A DNA stretch of 64,000 nt, from positions 1,860,082 through 1,924,081 of the forward strand of contig JAVTLE010000011.1 of assembly GCA_033439295.1 (NCBI GenBank), read 5' to 3'. Shown here piece by piece: positions 25,401 through 36,300 of the stretch (positions are counted from its first letter, which is position 1; every line of letters starts with the position of its first letter). The DNA is from Deuterostichococcus epilithicus (Eukaryota > Chlorophyta > Trebouxiophyceae > Prasiolales > Stichococcaceae). A program made the translations under genes and the position numbers. The notes below the pieces were generated by a model. It ran no database searches, had not been told where the DNA came from, and saw only the letters and a list, made by a program, of their open reading frames with translations.

Positions 25401-26187
25401 CCGCAACAGCCCGAGCGGTAGGGGCAAACAGGTAGGCGCACAGGCAGGCGCGGAGCTCCTCAGGCTGGTCCAAGGCACCAGGCCTGCAGAGGCGCCCAGG
25501 CCTGCAGGGGCGGTCTCGGCCGGCCAGCCCGCCCGCCGCGCTGGCGCCGGCTGCGGCAGGGACCCTGCAACAGTTGGCGGTCTAACCAGCGCCTTTGCAG
25601 CGACTGCAGCAGACACGGCAGCGATACCGGACGAGCCACCGGCTGCCCGCATCGGCAGCGTGCGCCCGCAGCTGCAGCAGGACCCCCATCTGCCGGCGCA
25701 GCGGCAGCATGAGGCGCAGCCGCCACCTGTGGCAAGTGCGGCGGCGGCGCCGCCACCAAGACAGGCAGCTTTGCCTGACATCCTTCAGGCACAGCAGGCG
25801 GCGCCGATGCAGCGACAGCAGTCCGGCAGCGGGCGGCCCGGGGCGGTCGTGGAGGTGCGACGGAACAGCTCTGGCGCAATGGAGCTTGTCGGCAGGGGCG
25901 CGGCAGGTTCATCCCCGACTGCTGCACCCGTCGCTGTCCTCCCTGCAGTCGCTGCCGGCCCTCCTGCAGGCAGGGCACCGCAGCGTCCCGGCAGGCCCCG
26001 CGGCGGCNGCGGCTCCGGGCGGCCCCGCCGCGGCGGTGGCGGCAGCGGGGGCGCCAGCCAGGAGGGGGCCAAAGCCGCAGCGCAGGCAGCACATGTCGGC
26101 AGTCGTGGCAGCGGCGGGGCTGCGCAGCGTCGAGGCAGCGGGGGCATGGTGCCGCTGGGCAAGCCTGGCCGGGTTGTGTCGGCGTGA
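19441..26187 (+). CDS. HESO1-like terminal nucleotidyltransferase with long Gln/Pro-rich tail
   Basis: Non-canonical poly(A)/poly(U) polymerase family, closest by eye to plant HESO1/URT1, which uridylate small RNAs and mRNA. Exons: 19441 to about 19978, one or two between 20256 and 20524, then 20672-20765, 21086-21106, 21294-21396, 21589-21662, 21848-21958, 22291-22425, 22724-22842, 23280-23473, 23835-23978, and a last exon from 24137 or 24215 to 26187. The catalytic centre is intact: GSFVSGLYSPKGDLD gives the GS motif and two Asp; the third Asp is in LSCDMSV. HARVPIIKF, DERMAMLVRLVKAWA, LNDASNGTFNSYALTLL, RPPILPP and VEDPFDSTDN (PAP-associated domain) follow in the expected order. The N-terminus is Ala-rich then Arg/Lys/Gly-rich (RGGRKPKGGRKRGGRRR). 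The final exon codes roughly 660-680 residues of Gln, Pro, Ala and Gly, reading continuously to the stop. Total about 1,270 residues. One ambiguous base lies at 26008. Confidence 0.88.
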
Positions 26188-26340
26188 GCAACAAGGGAGA
26201 GGGACTTACTAATGATGACTAATGACAAGGTCATGTCGGCATTCGGCGAACAAAAGCATCTTGGAATGTTTGTGCGCACGGCCGCTTCTTTGTACAGTAA
26301 GTCGCTGTCAATTGCGCCGTCAGTTCCCACCCTTGACATC

Positions 26341-29300
26341 ATGTCGATGGGCGCCATGTCGATTGCTAGGAGGATGTCGCTGGCTTTGGCCTTCGTACTT
26401 ATGATTGTAGGTGCAGCCGCTCAGAACAACACGCAGGCCGTATCCGACCTGGTTCAAATCAGCCCATGCAGCATCGGCCCGTCATACTGGTGCCAGAGCG
26501 CTGCCAATCGCGATCGCTGCGGCGTGGAAGCACTGACGGTCGGGTAGGTGATCGCTCGCGATCGTTCCTGTGGCGGCTACACGCCGCAGTCTGCATGCTA
26601 ATAACTCACACACGCTTTCTTGTGTTCAGAGTGGCGGGTTACAGCACACGCGTCACGCCGAAGCAAACCGTGCCCGAATTTTGTGCGACCAATCCAGACG
26701 CGCTCAAGTACTCAGGCGGGCTCATCGGTGAGCTCCTACACATGCCTTCGCTTGCAACTCGCCTGAGTGCGCGCCAAGCTGGGCACGATGCATCCAGTGA
26801 TGGATGGTTAGGGTGCGGAGATTCCCCGTACGCTCACTGATGGATGGGCCAATATTCTTTTGATGCTCATCTCTCTGAGGGAGGCGTGACGCTGCTTTGC
26901 GTCCAGGTGCCCCAACGCGTCAGTTCGAGGTGTTTGTTCTGGCGCTCTACTGGGCCCCAACCAGCTGCCCTGCCGGTGCGTCGTGGTCGCCATCGCAAGC
27001 GCTTGCGCTTGCTTTAAACAGCAAACTCGCTGTCATATTTGCTGTTCCCGTGCTGACGCCACCCACGATGGTTCGCGCGCAGCGGGACTGGGCACCGGCG
27101 GCTTTTGCAGCGCCTTCACACAAAAGGGCCAACATGCCGCAACAAACTTGGTGCGGCAGTGGTCGATGTTTGCATCGAATGCTGGTGTCGATCGATCAGT
27201 GCAGGCACAGTGACCTGTGGCATCTGTTGCAGGTCCTCCACGGCCTTTGGCCCGATTTTGGGGTGCGCAACCCCTTCGGCACCCACTGACTACATATGAA
27301 CAGCATGTTCAGTTGCACTTGATGTTTGTGCGCCTCCAACAATCTCATAGCTTCTTCAATGACTGCTACTGCATCTTGGAAGCAGATAATTCATGAACCG
27401 AACATTCAATAATCGCAGCAAATCTACGACCTCCCGAACGGCCCGCCGCAGCCGCAGCCGCCGGCGCTCGCTGGAGCCTATGTTGGCTTCCCGCAGTGGT
27501 GCACAGGCACGACATGGCCATATTACGCTCCGATGCTCCTGTCCCAGCGCTCGGCCAACCTCTCGATGCTTCCCCCTGCGGCCCTGCCGCCTCGAAAATC
27601 AGCCCCCATTGCCGAGTTGCATAACCTCTTGCCATAATGCGCTCCGCTACGTGTCACACAGGCCCGGAGGGCGACTTCTCGCCGTGCAGCATCAATGGCG
27701 GCCTGTGCAAGAGCACCACGCCCGGCTTCAACAGCAGCTCCCCCACCTTCTCGCAGACCGACTACGAGTACTGCCTTCGTGCGCAGAACACGACGCAATG
27801 CCTGGTGCGCCTGTTCGTGTCATGCTGTCGTGTGCAAGCCTATTCACAAGCCTGCACGCCTCGGAACTCCCTGCCGGGCTCCAGCATGTCGGAGCTTGTG
27901 ACCGCACTGCCAGCCTGAGCCTGTGCGTGCCTCGCGCATGGGCATGCCCTGCTCAATGAGGCTGGCCGACGCAGCCGGGAATGCAACATGTCCCTGCTGC
28001 ATTATCGCCGTGCACTGATGTGCGCCCACCGCTGTGTGCGCCGTGCAGGTGCCCAACACCACCATCGACCGCTTCACCGAGGAATGGAAGACATACGCGC
28101 CGGGCTATGTGGGCGCCAACTCCACCGGCGGCTTTGGCTTCCTGGACCACGAGTTCTTCAAGGTAACAAGCTGCCTGACAGCAGCTGCGACCTGTGGTCG
28201 CTGCTGGTCAGCAGAAACTGACAACGAGCTGCAAGATGCTTGAGGGACATGGCCGCCCAGCCGGCGGCTGACGCAGCACTGTGCGTGGTATGCAGCACGG
28301 CTCCTGCATTGGCGGCCAGCTGACGACCTCGACCGAGAAATTCTTCGAGCAGAGTCTGGAGCTCACCAAGCGGTGCGCCCGGCACGACGCTTGTTTGTCT
28401 GATTCTCGAGCTGCCTTACGCTGCTTCTGCTCCTGTGTCATGTAAACCTGTAAACGGTGTATGCAAGCACATGATGTTGACAGTCGTGTGAGCGACCACA
28501 CAGGCACGCATCGCCATGGTGGCTGGCTATGTCGGTGTCTGATGGCATCACTGATGATAACGATGTAAACTTCTGGCGCTGACGGTGCCGGGTTGGGAGC
28601 CTGCGCAGGTACACGGCTGACGGCACTGCCGCCCAGACGGCCATCTCCGCAAATGCCGGCAAGAATGTGACGCTGGCGTTCCTCAACGAAGCCTTCTCAG
28701 CGCCATTGATCCATCAGGCAAGGCGCAGCGTCAGATCCCTCTCCTCTCCACTTACTCCCTGCCTGTGTTCAAAGCCACGAACTCCATTGGACCAGCTAGC
28801 TGTTCGCCAGGAGGCTGTGCAAACAGAGCGCTACTGCGCAACCTGCCCTGCTCCGCACAATCTTTGGGCAAAGGATAGCCTCTCAGCCTCGCAGCCTGCC
28901 CTTGCTTCGAGAGCAAAAGGTGATCACGGGGATGTTGCTGCCGCTTCTGTGGAATTTTTTTCGCTATGCCCTGGCATGCCAAAAGGGGTCTGCCGTCTCA
29001 CAACCACTGCCATCTGCCCTGCAGGTGACCGTGCAGGGCGCACGCATTGGAAAGAACGGAAGGTCGCGGCCCACTAAGAGGCGCCCCACCAAAAAGCGGC
29101 CCACGAAGCGGAGGCCCACCAAGAGGCGCCCCACGAAGAGGCGTCCCACGAAGCGGAGGCCCACCAAGAGGCGTCCCACAAAGAAGCCAACCAAGAAGCC
29201 GACGAAGAAGCCAACGAAGAAGCCGACAAAGGCGCCGACTGCGGCACCTTCGCAAGCACCAACTGAGGCGCCCACGGACGCGTCCACCGCGGCGCCGACA

Positions 29301-29858
29301 GTGGCACCGACTGAGGCACCTGTTGCCCGCCAGAAGTGAGTCCCGACTTGCATCTGTTTGCCACCTGTCTCTGCATGACCGACTGCAGAATGCATTGCCG
29401 CTCTGATGCGTTCTGGCTGTGCGGTCCTCAGTTTCTGCTGTGCGCAAAATATTATGTTGCCTCCAAAATTGAACTTTTGGTGTCTGCGCATCAGATACGT
29501 GGCGTTCCAATGCACGAACGACTGCAAGCTGTCGGAGGTCTGGTACTGCATTGGACGCGACGCCGACGTGAGTGCACTTTGAAGTCTTCTTCCCCCTTGC
29601 ATGTGTCTCGGTGTGGCATGCATAGCGTGTGAGGCACGATGACGCATTGGGGCAGCTGGGCCGCTGCTGTTTACAGACCAAGCAGCAAAAATAATACAAA
29701 AAGCTCCGCGGCAGGGACTGCACTGGCGCCGACATGGTGAACTGCTGACTGCGCAGGGCTACCCCACTGGCCTGAAGGCATGCGACGTGGGTGAGCTGAT
29801 TGGCGACACCTGCACGTCGAAGGGCTGCAACACCGTGCAGCTGCCAGCATATGCATGA
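26341..29858 (+). CDS. Secreted RNase T2 with basic Pro-Thr-Lys repeat tail
   Basis: RNase T2 endoribonuclease, normally secreted or vacuolar. Exons: 26341-26543, 26630-26727, 26907-26975, 27083-27150, 27233-27262, 27419 to about 27632 (end unsure), 27662-27804, 28049-28162, 28296-28372, 28609-28717, 29025-29335, 29495-29567, 29757-29858; about 535 residues. A signal peptide (SLALAFVLMIVGAAA) is followed by a Cys segment with GPSYWCQ that resembles a saposin-A type motif. The T2 active sites are present: VLHGLWPDFG (CAS I) and HEFFKHGSC (CAS II, with Phe where Trp is usual). The region between them is longer than in typical T2 enzymes. After the enzyme come basic RPTKR units grading into KPTK and then APT units, and a Cys-rich end (CTNDCKLSEVWYCIG, CTSKGCNTVQL). 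The intron after 28717 appears to use a GC donor. An in-frame ATG at 26212 would add about 43 residues; 26341 fits a signal peptide better. Confidence 0.85.
28718..29024 (+). other. Probable GC-AG intron
   Basis: The exon ending SAPLIHQ is followed by CAG|GCAAGG, the consensus of the rare GC donor class, and the next exon starts at 29025 after CTGCAG. Both exon ends are phase 0. No GT donor in frame was found near this point, and the open frame does not continue through to the next exon. Confidence 0.6.
29068..29260 (+). repeat. Coding minisatellite for Arg-Pro-Thr-Lys repeats
   Basis: Within the RNase T2 gene a short unit (about 15 bp, coding RPTKR or similar) is repeated about eight times, then a 12-bp unit coding KPTK about four times, then degenerate APT-type units. 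The change from Arg-rich to Lys-rich to Ala-rich along the array suggests growth by local duplication from different founder units. Confidence 0.9.
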
Positions 29859-30101
29859 GATGCTGGACGACGGCAGCTCATGTTTGGGTACCTTTTCAAG
29901 GTATAGGTAGTATTGCAGGTATGTCGATACAGGCAACATCACGCGCATATTTCTCTCAAAAAGCAAGGGCGTGATCAATGACAACGAACAGACATAATGC
30001 AATGACAATCCAAAGATAAAACAATGTTTCCGCCTGAAAGCCCACCGAGAGGAAGTCCTCGAACCCTTGCTACACTAGCTTCCTGCATTGAGTTGTCCGG
30101 C

Positions 30102-31888
30102 TCATGCGGGCAAGCTGGATGGCTCCACCGGCACCACGTAGCCATTGGGGTCCAGTCGGAAGGTCTTGCCCCTGCACACATGGGAGACACAAAACCTCTC
30201 TTGCTCCCTTCAAACAAGGAGGTTGTCTGATCAGCTGCCGGAAGACTTGGTGTGGCTTGGGCAAGCAGTGTGCGGCTGGCATTGACGACGGCCGGGCATG
30301 AGCCCTGACACACTGCCATATTGCAGCGGCGGCGTGCGGCTGACATCAGCCGACGATACTGCAAAGGCTGCCTGCTGTCAGCAGGCACGGCTGATGCCGT
30401 CCCAACTTCATGGATGGAACAAGCTACTTTCGGCGGCGTGCCCTACCTGTTGCCTGCGAGCGTTGTGATGGCATTGCGAAGCAGCTTGACGCGGACCGGC
30501 GACATCTGCATGCCCAGCAATCGCCCCTCACCCGCGCGGTAGAACACCTGCGCCGGGGAAGCCAAAACTGCGCGCACCGCTTTTGAGGGCGCACATGAGC
30601 AGGCTGGCTGCAGGCGCAGCAGCAGCGCCGCCACGCGGCGACTCTCCACCAGCGCCACTGTGCTGTAGACTCACCATGTAGGGCAGGGTCTTTATAGACT
30701 CGCGGCCCGCCCAGTCCTTCATCTCGTCCGTGTCAATCTGCGAGCAAACCACCGTCCAGCCGTCAAGACCGCTGATACGCTGGGGGCTCTTCCACCGCCT
30801 CCCCAGAGCCGCAGGCCGCCTGCTGCAGCCCAGTGCTGGAACACCGCCGTTCCGTCAAATGGAATGGCAGCCAGCTCCTGGAGCAGAAACTGGTATGCCA
30901 ATGGTGCACTGGGGCGCATATGATCGCTCTCAACAGAAAGGCCACCTTGACGAAGGTGCACTGCTTCTTCAGCTCGTCGTCCATCGCCATGCGGCACAGC
31001 TGCGGGTAGATCATCTTGCAGCCGCCGCACCAGGGCGTGAAGCAGTCTGCGGGCAGGGACACGCTGGCGGTCGCGCTGGTGGGAGTGGGAGCCCTGAGTG
31101 GCCAGCAGCATGCAAGTGCGTGCCCAGGCCGCAGCCGCAGATTGGGAGGCCGCACGCTTTCCTCTCCCGGCTCAGCGTCAGCCTGAGGCGCTCTCCTCGC
31201 CCGCTGCAAAGGCGGGTGGCTCCGAGACACAAGCAGCGCAGCTCATGGGTGGGAAGCAACAAACATGTTTCCACTCACCTACTAGCACAAGGTTGGGCGC
31301 ATTGTCCACAACGTCCTTGAACTCCTGCGGTTCAGAGTTGGCCGGGTCTCAAAGAGCAACCGGTCTCAGCAAAGAGCGGCCGGATCTCAAAGAGCGGCCC
31401 AGGGGCCAGGGACACAGTGCATGCGTACCAGCAGCGTCAGCCGAAGCTTCCGGGTCAGCTTGTGGAGCAGGTGCTGACCTTGAACAGTGCGCTCTGCGCA
31501 TTACACTCCTTTGCAAATTAGTCCCGAGCAATGAGTACAAGGCCCGGCACCCCACCTTGTCGCTGTGCACAAACGTCCAGTGGCGCGATTCCGCCGTCCA
31601 CCAGCCGTCCGCCGCCGCCTTTGCCGACGGCACGAGGAGCGCGCCGCGGACGGCGCCGCTTGCGCGCCGCCATGGCTCCACCGCTGCACACGGATTCGAG
31701 AACGCTTGCCAGTGGCTCCTGCAGCGGCGCAGTGGAGCTGATGACGGGGCGCCCGCAGCCGTGGCGCGGGTTTCTGCCGGTGCTGGTGGCCGATGTGCCT
31801 GGCCGAGCGTGCAGGTGCCGCTGGCCCTCGTGTAGGCCTGCTGCCGGACAGCTGTGGGCGGGCCGCAGCCGCTGGCACACAGGTGCAT
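30102..31888 (-). CDS. ACHT-type thioredoxin-like protein, probably plastid-targeted
   Basis: Six exons join perfectly in frame to 237 residues: 31556-31888, 31279-31324, 30946-31046, 30675-30737, 30447-30547, 30102-30171. The redox site is PWCGGCK within DCFTPWCGGCKMIYPQLC, which matches the atypical Cys-His-rich (ACHT/thioredoxin-like) plant family where the text reads CGGCK followed by a Pro and a third Cys. Family landmarks also present are WWTAESRHWTFVHSDKEF before beta-1, LVLVD, the cis-Pro strand KTLPYMVFYRAGEGR and a C-terminal helix. The first 85 or so residues are rich in Ala, Arg and Ser with few acids, fitting a transit peptide. Proteins of this family oxidise peroxiredoxins and other chloroplast targets in plants; that role here is inferred. 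It is tail-to-tail with the RNase gene, with 243 bp between stops. Confidence 0.9.
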
Positions 31889-33343
31889 GGGACCTCACGC
31901 GAGGACGCCAAAAGGCAAGCTGGCTGGCGCTGGAATGCAAACTACGACTGGCAACAGTACAGCACGTGCTTCTCGATCAGGATGGGCAGAATCTGGTTGA
32001 TCAGAGTGCAAGGTCCTGTTCCCGGTGGGACTGTTGCGCTGCGGAGAACACAGAACAACCAGAAAGATGTTCAAAATGGGAGGTTGGATGACAGCTCCAT
32101 ATCCGATGCCCGGTTACTTGATCTGCATGTTGAAGTTGTTGCTGTGCAGCAGTTCGCTGCAATGGCGACTGCCAATGGAGACTGGCGAGGTGCGGAAATG
32201 CTGTGCCTGTCGTACGTCTCCGCAGGGATGTACATTAGCACCAAAGCGCCCCTTCAACTGGGGCCAACAATCACTCAATACGCTCATGCTGTGACTTCAC
32301 CCAGCGCCACAAGACAGCCGCTGTCGCCGCTGCCGCCGGCATCGCCGCCTCCTGAACCATATGTAAGTGGTAGCCCAAATGTGTCTGCACAAACCTCTAG
32401 CATACCACTTGCACGGTACCGCAGAGGTTAGGCCATTGTTTTCACGCAGACTTGTGTCTTCGTGTTGGCTGCCTCTGTCCTGTTGACAATTTTCAGTTGA
32501 CAACGCGCAGTCTAGAAAATGTATCACAGGGGGTAGGTAGTCAGTGGCAACGTGAAGAGGAAGGTAGGTAGTCCTTCTTACACTTCGTAGAGATAAAGAT
32601 TCGCAAGAGACTGAACAGCTGATTATCTCGGTAAACGCTCTGATATGGCTGCAATACATGCACAGCAACAGAGGCTGTAAGCACTGAAGGGTAGGTATCG
32701 AGGGTCTCAACCCCTCCGCCAGTCGTCATATTAGAGGGTAAAGAATTCTTTCTGCTAGCTACATCTGAAGATGGCAGCGCTCACCGTCCTGGTGGCGAGC
32801 TCAAGTGCCAATGAGAGGGGGCCGCATGTGCTCAAAGACACATACGGACGGCACACAAGAGAAGCAAGCCAGCCACCCAGCACACAGCCCGGCCAGGTCG
32901 TCTAGGAACCGAGTCCGCCTGCCGGGGAACGTGACTCACGCTCTCGAGCTTGGCAGCAGTAGAATGGTAAGCAAATAGAAATCCTGCAGCCTCCCCCAGC
33001 TGACACATGTGTTGCCAGCTGCGCAGATGCTGATGTCGCCCACACACCATATCGCCTCCAGGGCCCGACCACGACCACAGCTGTGCGTGGTGGGTCAGAC
33101 ACACATCTCCCCGAAAACGCAATGTACCCTCCAGCCCCGCGGCGGGTCGCAATTGCCAGCCACCGCCTCCGAAAATGGCCCCATCCCTCTCAAGCCCGGC
33201 CTGTGGCATTTGCCGCGCCCCGCCGCTTTGCAAAACCCCCCGGGATGGACAGCGGCAGCCCCTGCCGAAGTTCCATCTATCTAATGTGCTGGCCGGCGGG
33301 AGGGCAGCGGCGCCACAGCTCCTCCCGTCGATGCTTGCCCCAT
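31889..33343. other. Intergenic: thioredoxin promoter side and kinase G 3' flank
   Basis: About 1.45 kb between two minus-strand genes. It contains two copies of GGTAGGTAGTC near 32530 and 32560 and otherwise nothing I can identify. Open frames in it lack family similarity. A TTACA (TGTAA on the minus strand) near 32577 is about 770 bp past the kinase G stop, rather far for its poly(A) signal. Confidence 0.45.
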
Positions 33344-36300
33344 TCAGAAGGAGGTCTTGCGCAGCGGCTGGCTGTCGTCCAGGCCAATGCTGCCAAGCGC
33401 CTGCAGGGCGGCTTCGGCGCCGCGGTCCATGCCGGAGGCGGGAAGGCTGGGGCGGCGCGCGGAGCCAGTGCACCGCGCGGCTGCCACCATCTCCCGCAGC
33501 TCCCGCGCCGACTGCAGCGCCGGCTCGCTGCTGGACTTTGTCTTCCGCTCGCGCTCCTGCGGGTCGGTGGTGCAAAGCCTGGGCGGGCGGCGGCACAAGG
33601 TTCGCTTGTGCCGGCGAGCGCCAGCTAGCAGGAGGCGAACGCTGTCGATGGATCCTCCAGGCCGTACAGCTCTCCCTCGTACACTGTAGAGCGGAGCAGC
33701 TGAGTTGCAAGATTTGCACGGAGATGTGACTACTATTGTACTATAAGTGTAGACCTCGTCTGCGGTACAGATCTTGATTTGTGGCAAAGACGACACACAC
33801 ACGACATTTCGTGAAGCTGACCACTGTACGAGCAGAGGCACTGGGGATGCACAGACGTCTTGCTCTGACCACCTGCACGAGCCTCAAGTTTGCCCGCAGT
33901 CTGATGGCCCTGAAGTGCAGCTTGCACCGCAAGCGGCGCAAATGTACTCAATTGCCGCAGCGAGTGCTGCATGCAAAAAGCCATGGGGCCCAAGTTGCAG
34001 CATCCAGATGCTGAGGCTCCCTCTCCCCCGGAAAACACAGCACGGCAAGCCCAAGAACACACGCAGGGAAAGGATACCCCAATGCTGGGTGGCGGCCCGA
34101 GACGCACCAGAATGTGAGTGTTGAGGCATGCAAGTGGCGCTGGCATGCTGGCGCGCGTCCAGGGGTGATCCATTGCCTCCGCCAGGCTGAGCCGCCTGTG
34201 CGGGTCCGGCATCAGCAGCCGCTGCAGCAGGTCTTCGCACATCGGCGACACCTGCACGAGGATGTCGGAGGGGCCAGCCATCGGCATGTGGCCAGTGCAG
34301 CGGCAGGCGGGTAGCATGCTTGCTTGTGGGAGGCAATGTTTTTGGCCAGCTGCCAAAGCCTGGCGGCGGAGCGCAGTTTCAGCAAGTGCTCAAGACAACG
34401 CCGGACATCATGGGAGAGCAAGTGCGGATGCGAGCAAAAGCGGCGGCAGAATCCGCACCGGGTTGGGGAGGGGTAGGTAGTCGCCTGCGAGGATGCGAGG
34501 CAGCATGTAGCGCATCTTGCGCAGCGGGTCCGCCGCCTCCTCGCCAGCCGTCAGGAAGGGGAAGCCGCCTGGAAGGGGCAAATGGCGCAGCGGTCAGTCA
34601 ATTGCAACTTGCAGTTTCGAGACCCTGACAAAGTGACATTTTGACATGGTTGCAGCGCAGCTAACCAAACACCGGCATTCAGAAGCTCTCAGCGCTCACA
34701 TGCTGACCGACTCACACGGCGCCGTGATGCGCGGTGGATGGCAGTCTCACCTGCGAGGAGGACGTACAGCACCACGCCGGCGCCCCACACGTCCGTCTTC
34801 TTGCCGTCATACACCAGGCAGGATAGCACCTGCAGGGAGCCGCACAGCGCGTCGGTGTGCAGCTGCATGCCTTCGCATGATCTCGATCAGAAAACGCAGC
34901 ACAACGGCGCCGGGAGCGCCGCGAGAGCCGGCGCAGCTTGTGAGGCTGCTTCAGAGCGCGTGAGTGGCGCCCGTAAGCTGAACCGGTGATGCCTAAGCCC
35001 AGCTGTGCTTGTGTGTAGGATCGTACCTCGGGCGCAACGTACTCGGGCGTGCCGCAGCCGCTCTTGGACATGCTGAGCTGGTCCTCGTTCTTCGAGTAGC
35101 CGCTGCAGATGGGGAATAAGGCCCGCGATCATCGGATGAGCGCCTCATGTCAGCAGACATCGTTGCAGGCGGCAGCAGAACGCACAGAGGCGGCGGGCAG
35201 TGTAGCCAAACGGTCCCATCGGGCCGCATCCCGCACATGACCATCGCAGGAGGGGAATTTGTAGGCGCGGAGACTCACAAGTCGCACAGCTTGAGGGATG
35301 GCCGCGCGCCATGTTGCCCGGTTATTGGGTCCACATGCAGCAGGATGTTGTCCAGCTGCGCAGGCGGCAGCAGGCGGATGTTAGGTGTGCCAGAACAGGC
35401 CACCGACTGCGCAAAGCATGCAGTCAAACCGCAACCGCCAGCATGCACACACACAGGCGGGGGGTCAAAGCACCTTGACATCGCGATTTGCGATGCCGTG
35501 GGCATGGCTGAACTGGAGCGCCACAAGTAGCTGCTGCAGCAGGCGGCGGGCCTCGACCTCTGGCAGGCCCCGCCCCTGCGTGTCGGCAAGGGCATGCTGT
35601 CAGCCGCCTGTGATTCCAGTGACTCCCGCGCGAGGTGCCCAAGCGTCTCTGGGCTGCAAGAACGGCTGCGCTTCTAATTTCTAATTTGATGCCAGCATGG
35701 CGCACCCGCTCGGTGATGTAGCCCGCCATGAATTCGGCGAGGTCGCCGCGATTGCAGTATTCCATCACGATGGCAAGGTAGTCCGGCAGCAGGACCACAT
35801 CCTGTACAGAAACCCCACAGGGTTCGAGCGCAGCAAGGGGCTGGGCGGTGGCGCATGGCATGCTCGCAGCTGCAGGCGCTCGGGCTGCGCATTGGGCAGG
35901 GTGGCAGACGGCACGATTAGATGCTGGTAGCAGATGGCGATCAGTTGCTGTGCAGAGAAGCTCTCACCAGTATCTGCACGATATGCGGGTGGCCGGCGCA
36001 CAGCCGCTGGTTGAACAGCTCCTGTTTGCGATTACACAATTCGATTGGGGGTGGGTATCTCCCGACGAGAGCATTGTGCACAACGGATTGCAGTATGGGA
36101 TCAGATGGACCGGTCGGTTGATCAGGGAGGGCCGGTCGGTTGATCAGGGAGGGCCGGTTGGTTGATCAGAGGGGCCGGTTGGGTGAAGTTGGTCAACAGA
36201 ATGATCGATCGAGCGCGCGGTACAGTGCGTCCCGCCTGCAAGTTCACGTCTCGCGTGCAAGAAGAGCGCCTAAACAGTCACCCACCCGCGTGATTGACTG

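Noticed and set aside
28964-29647. Long minus-strand frames with GAFVGFFVG-type repeats
   Set aside because: These are the reverse of the Pro-Thr-Lys coding repeat of the RNase T2 gene.
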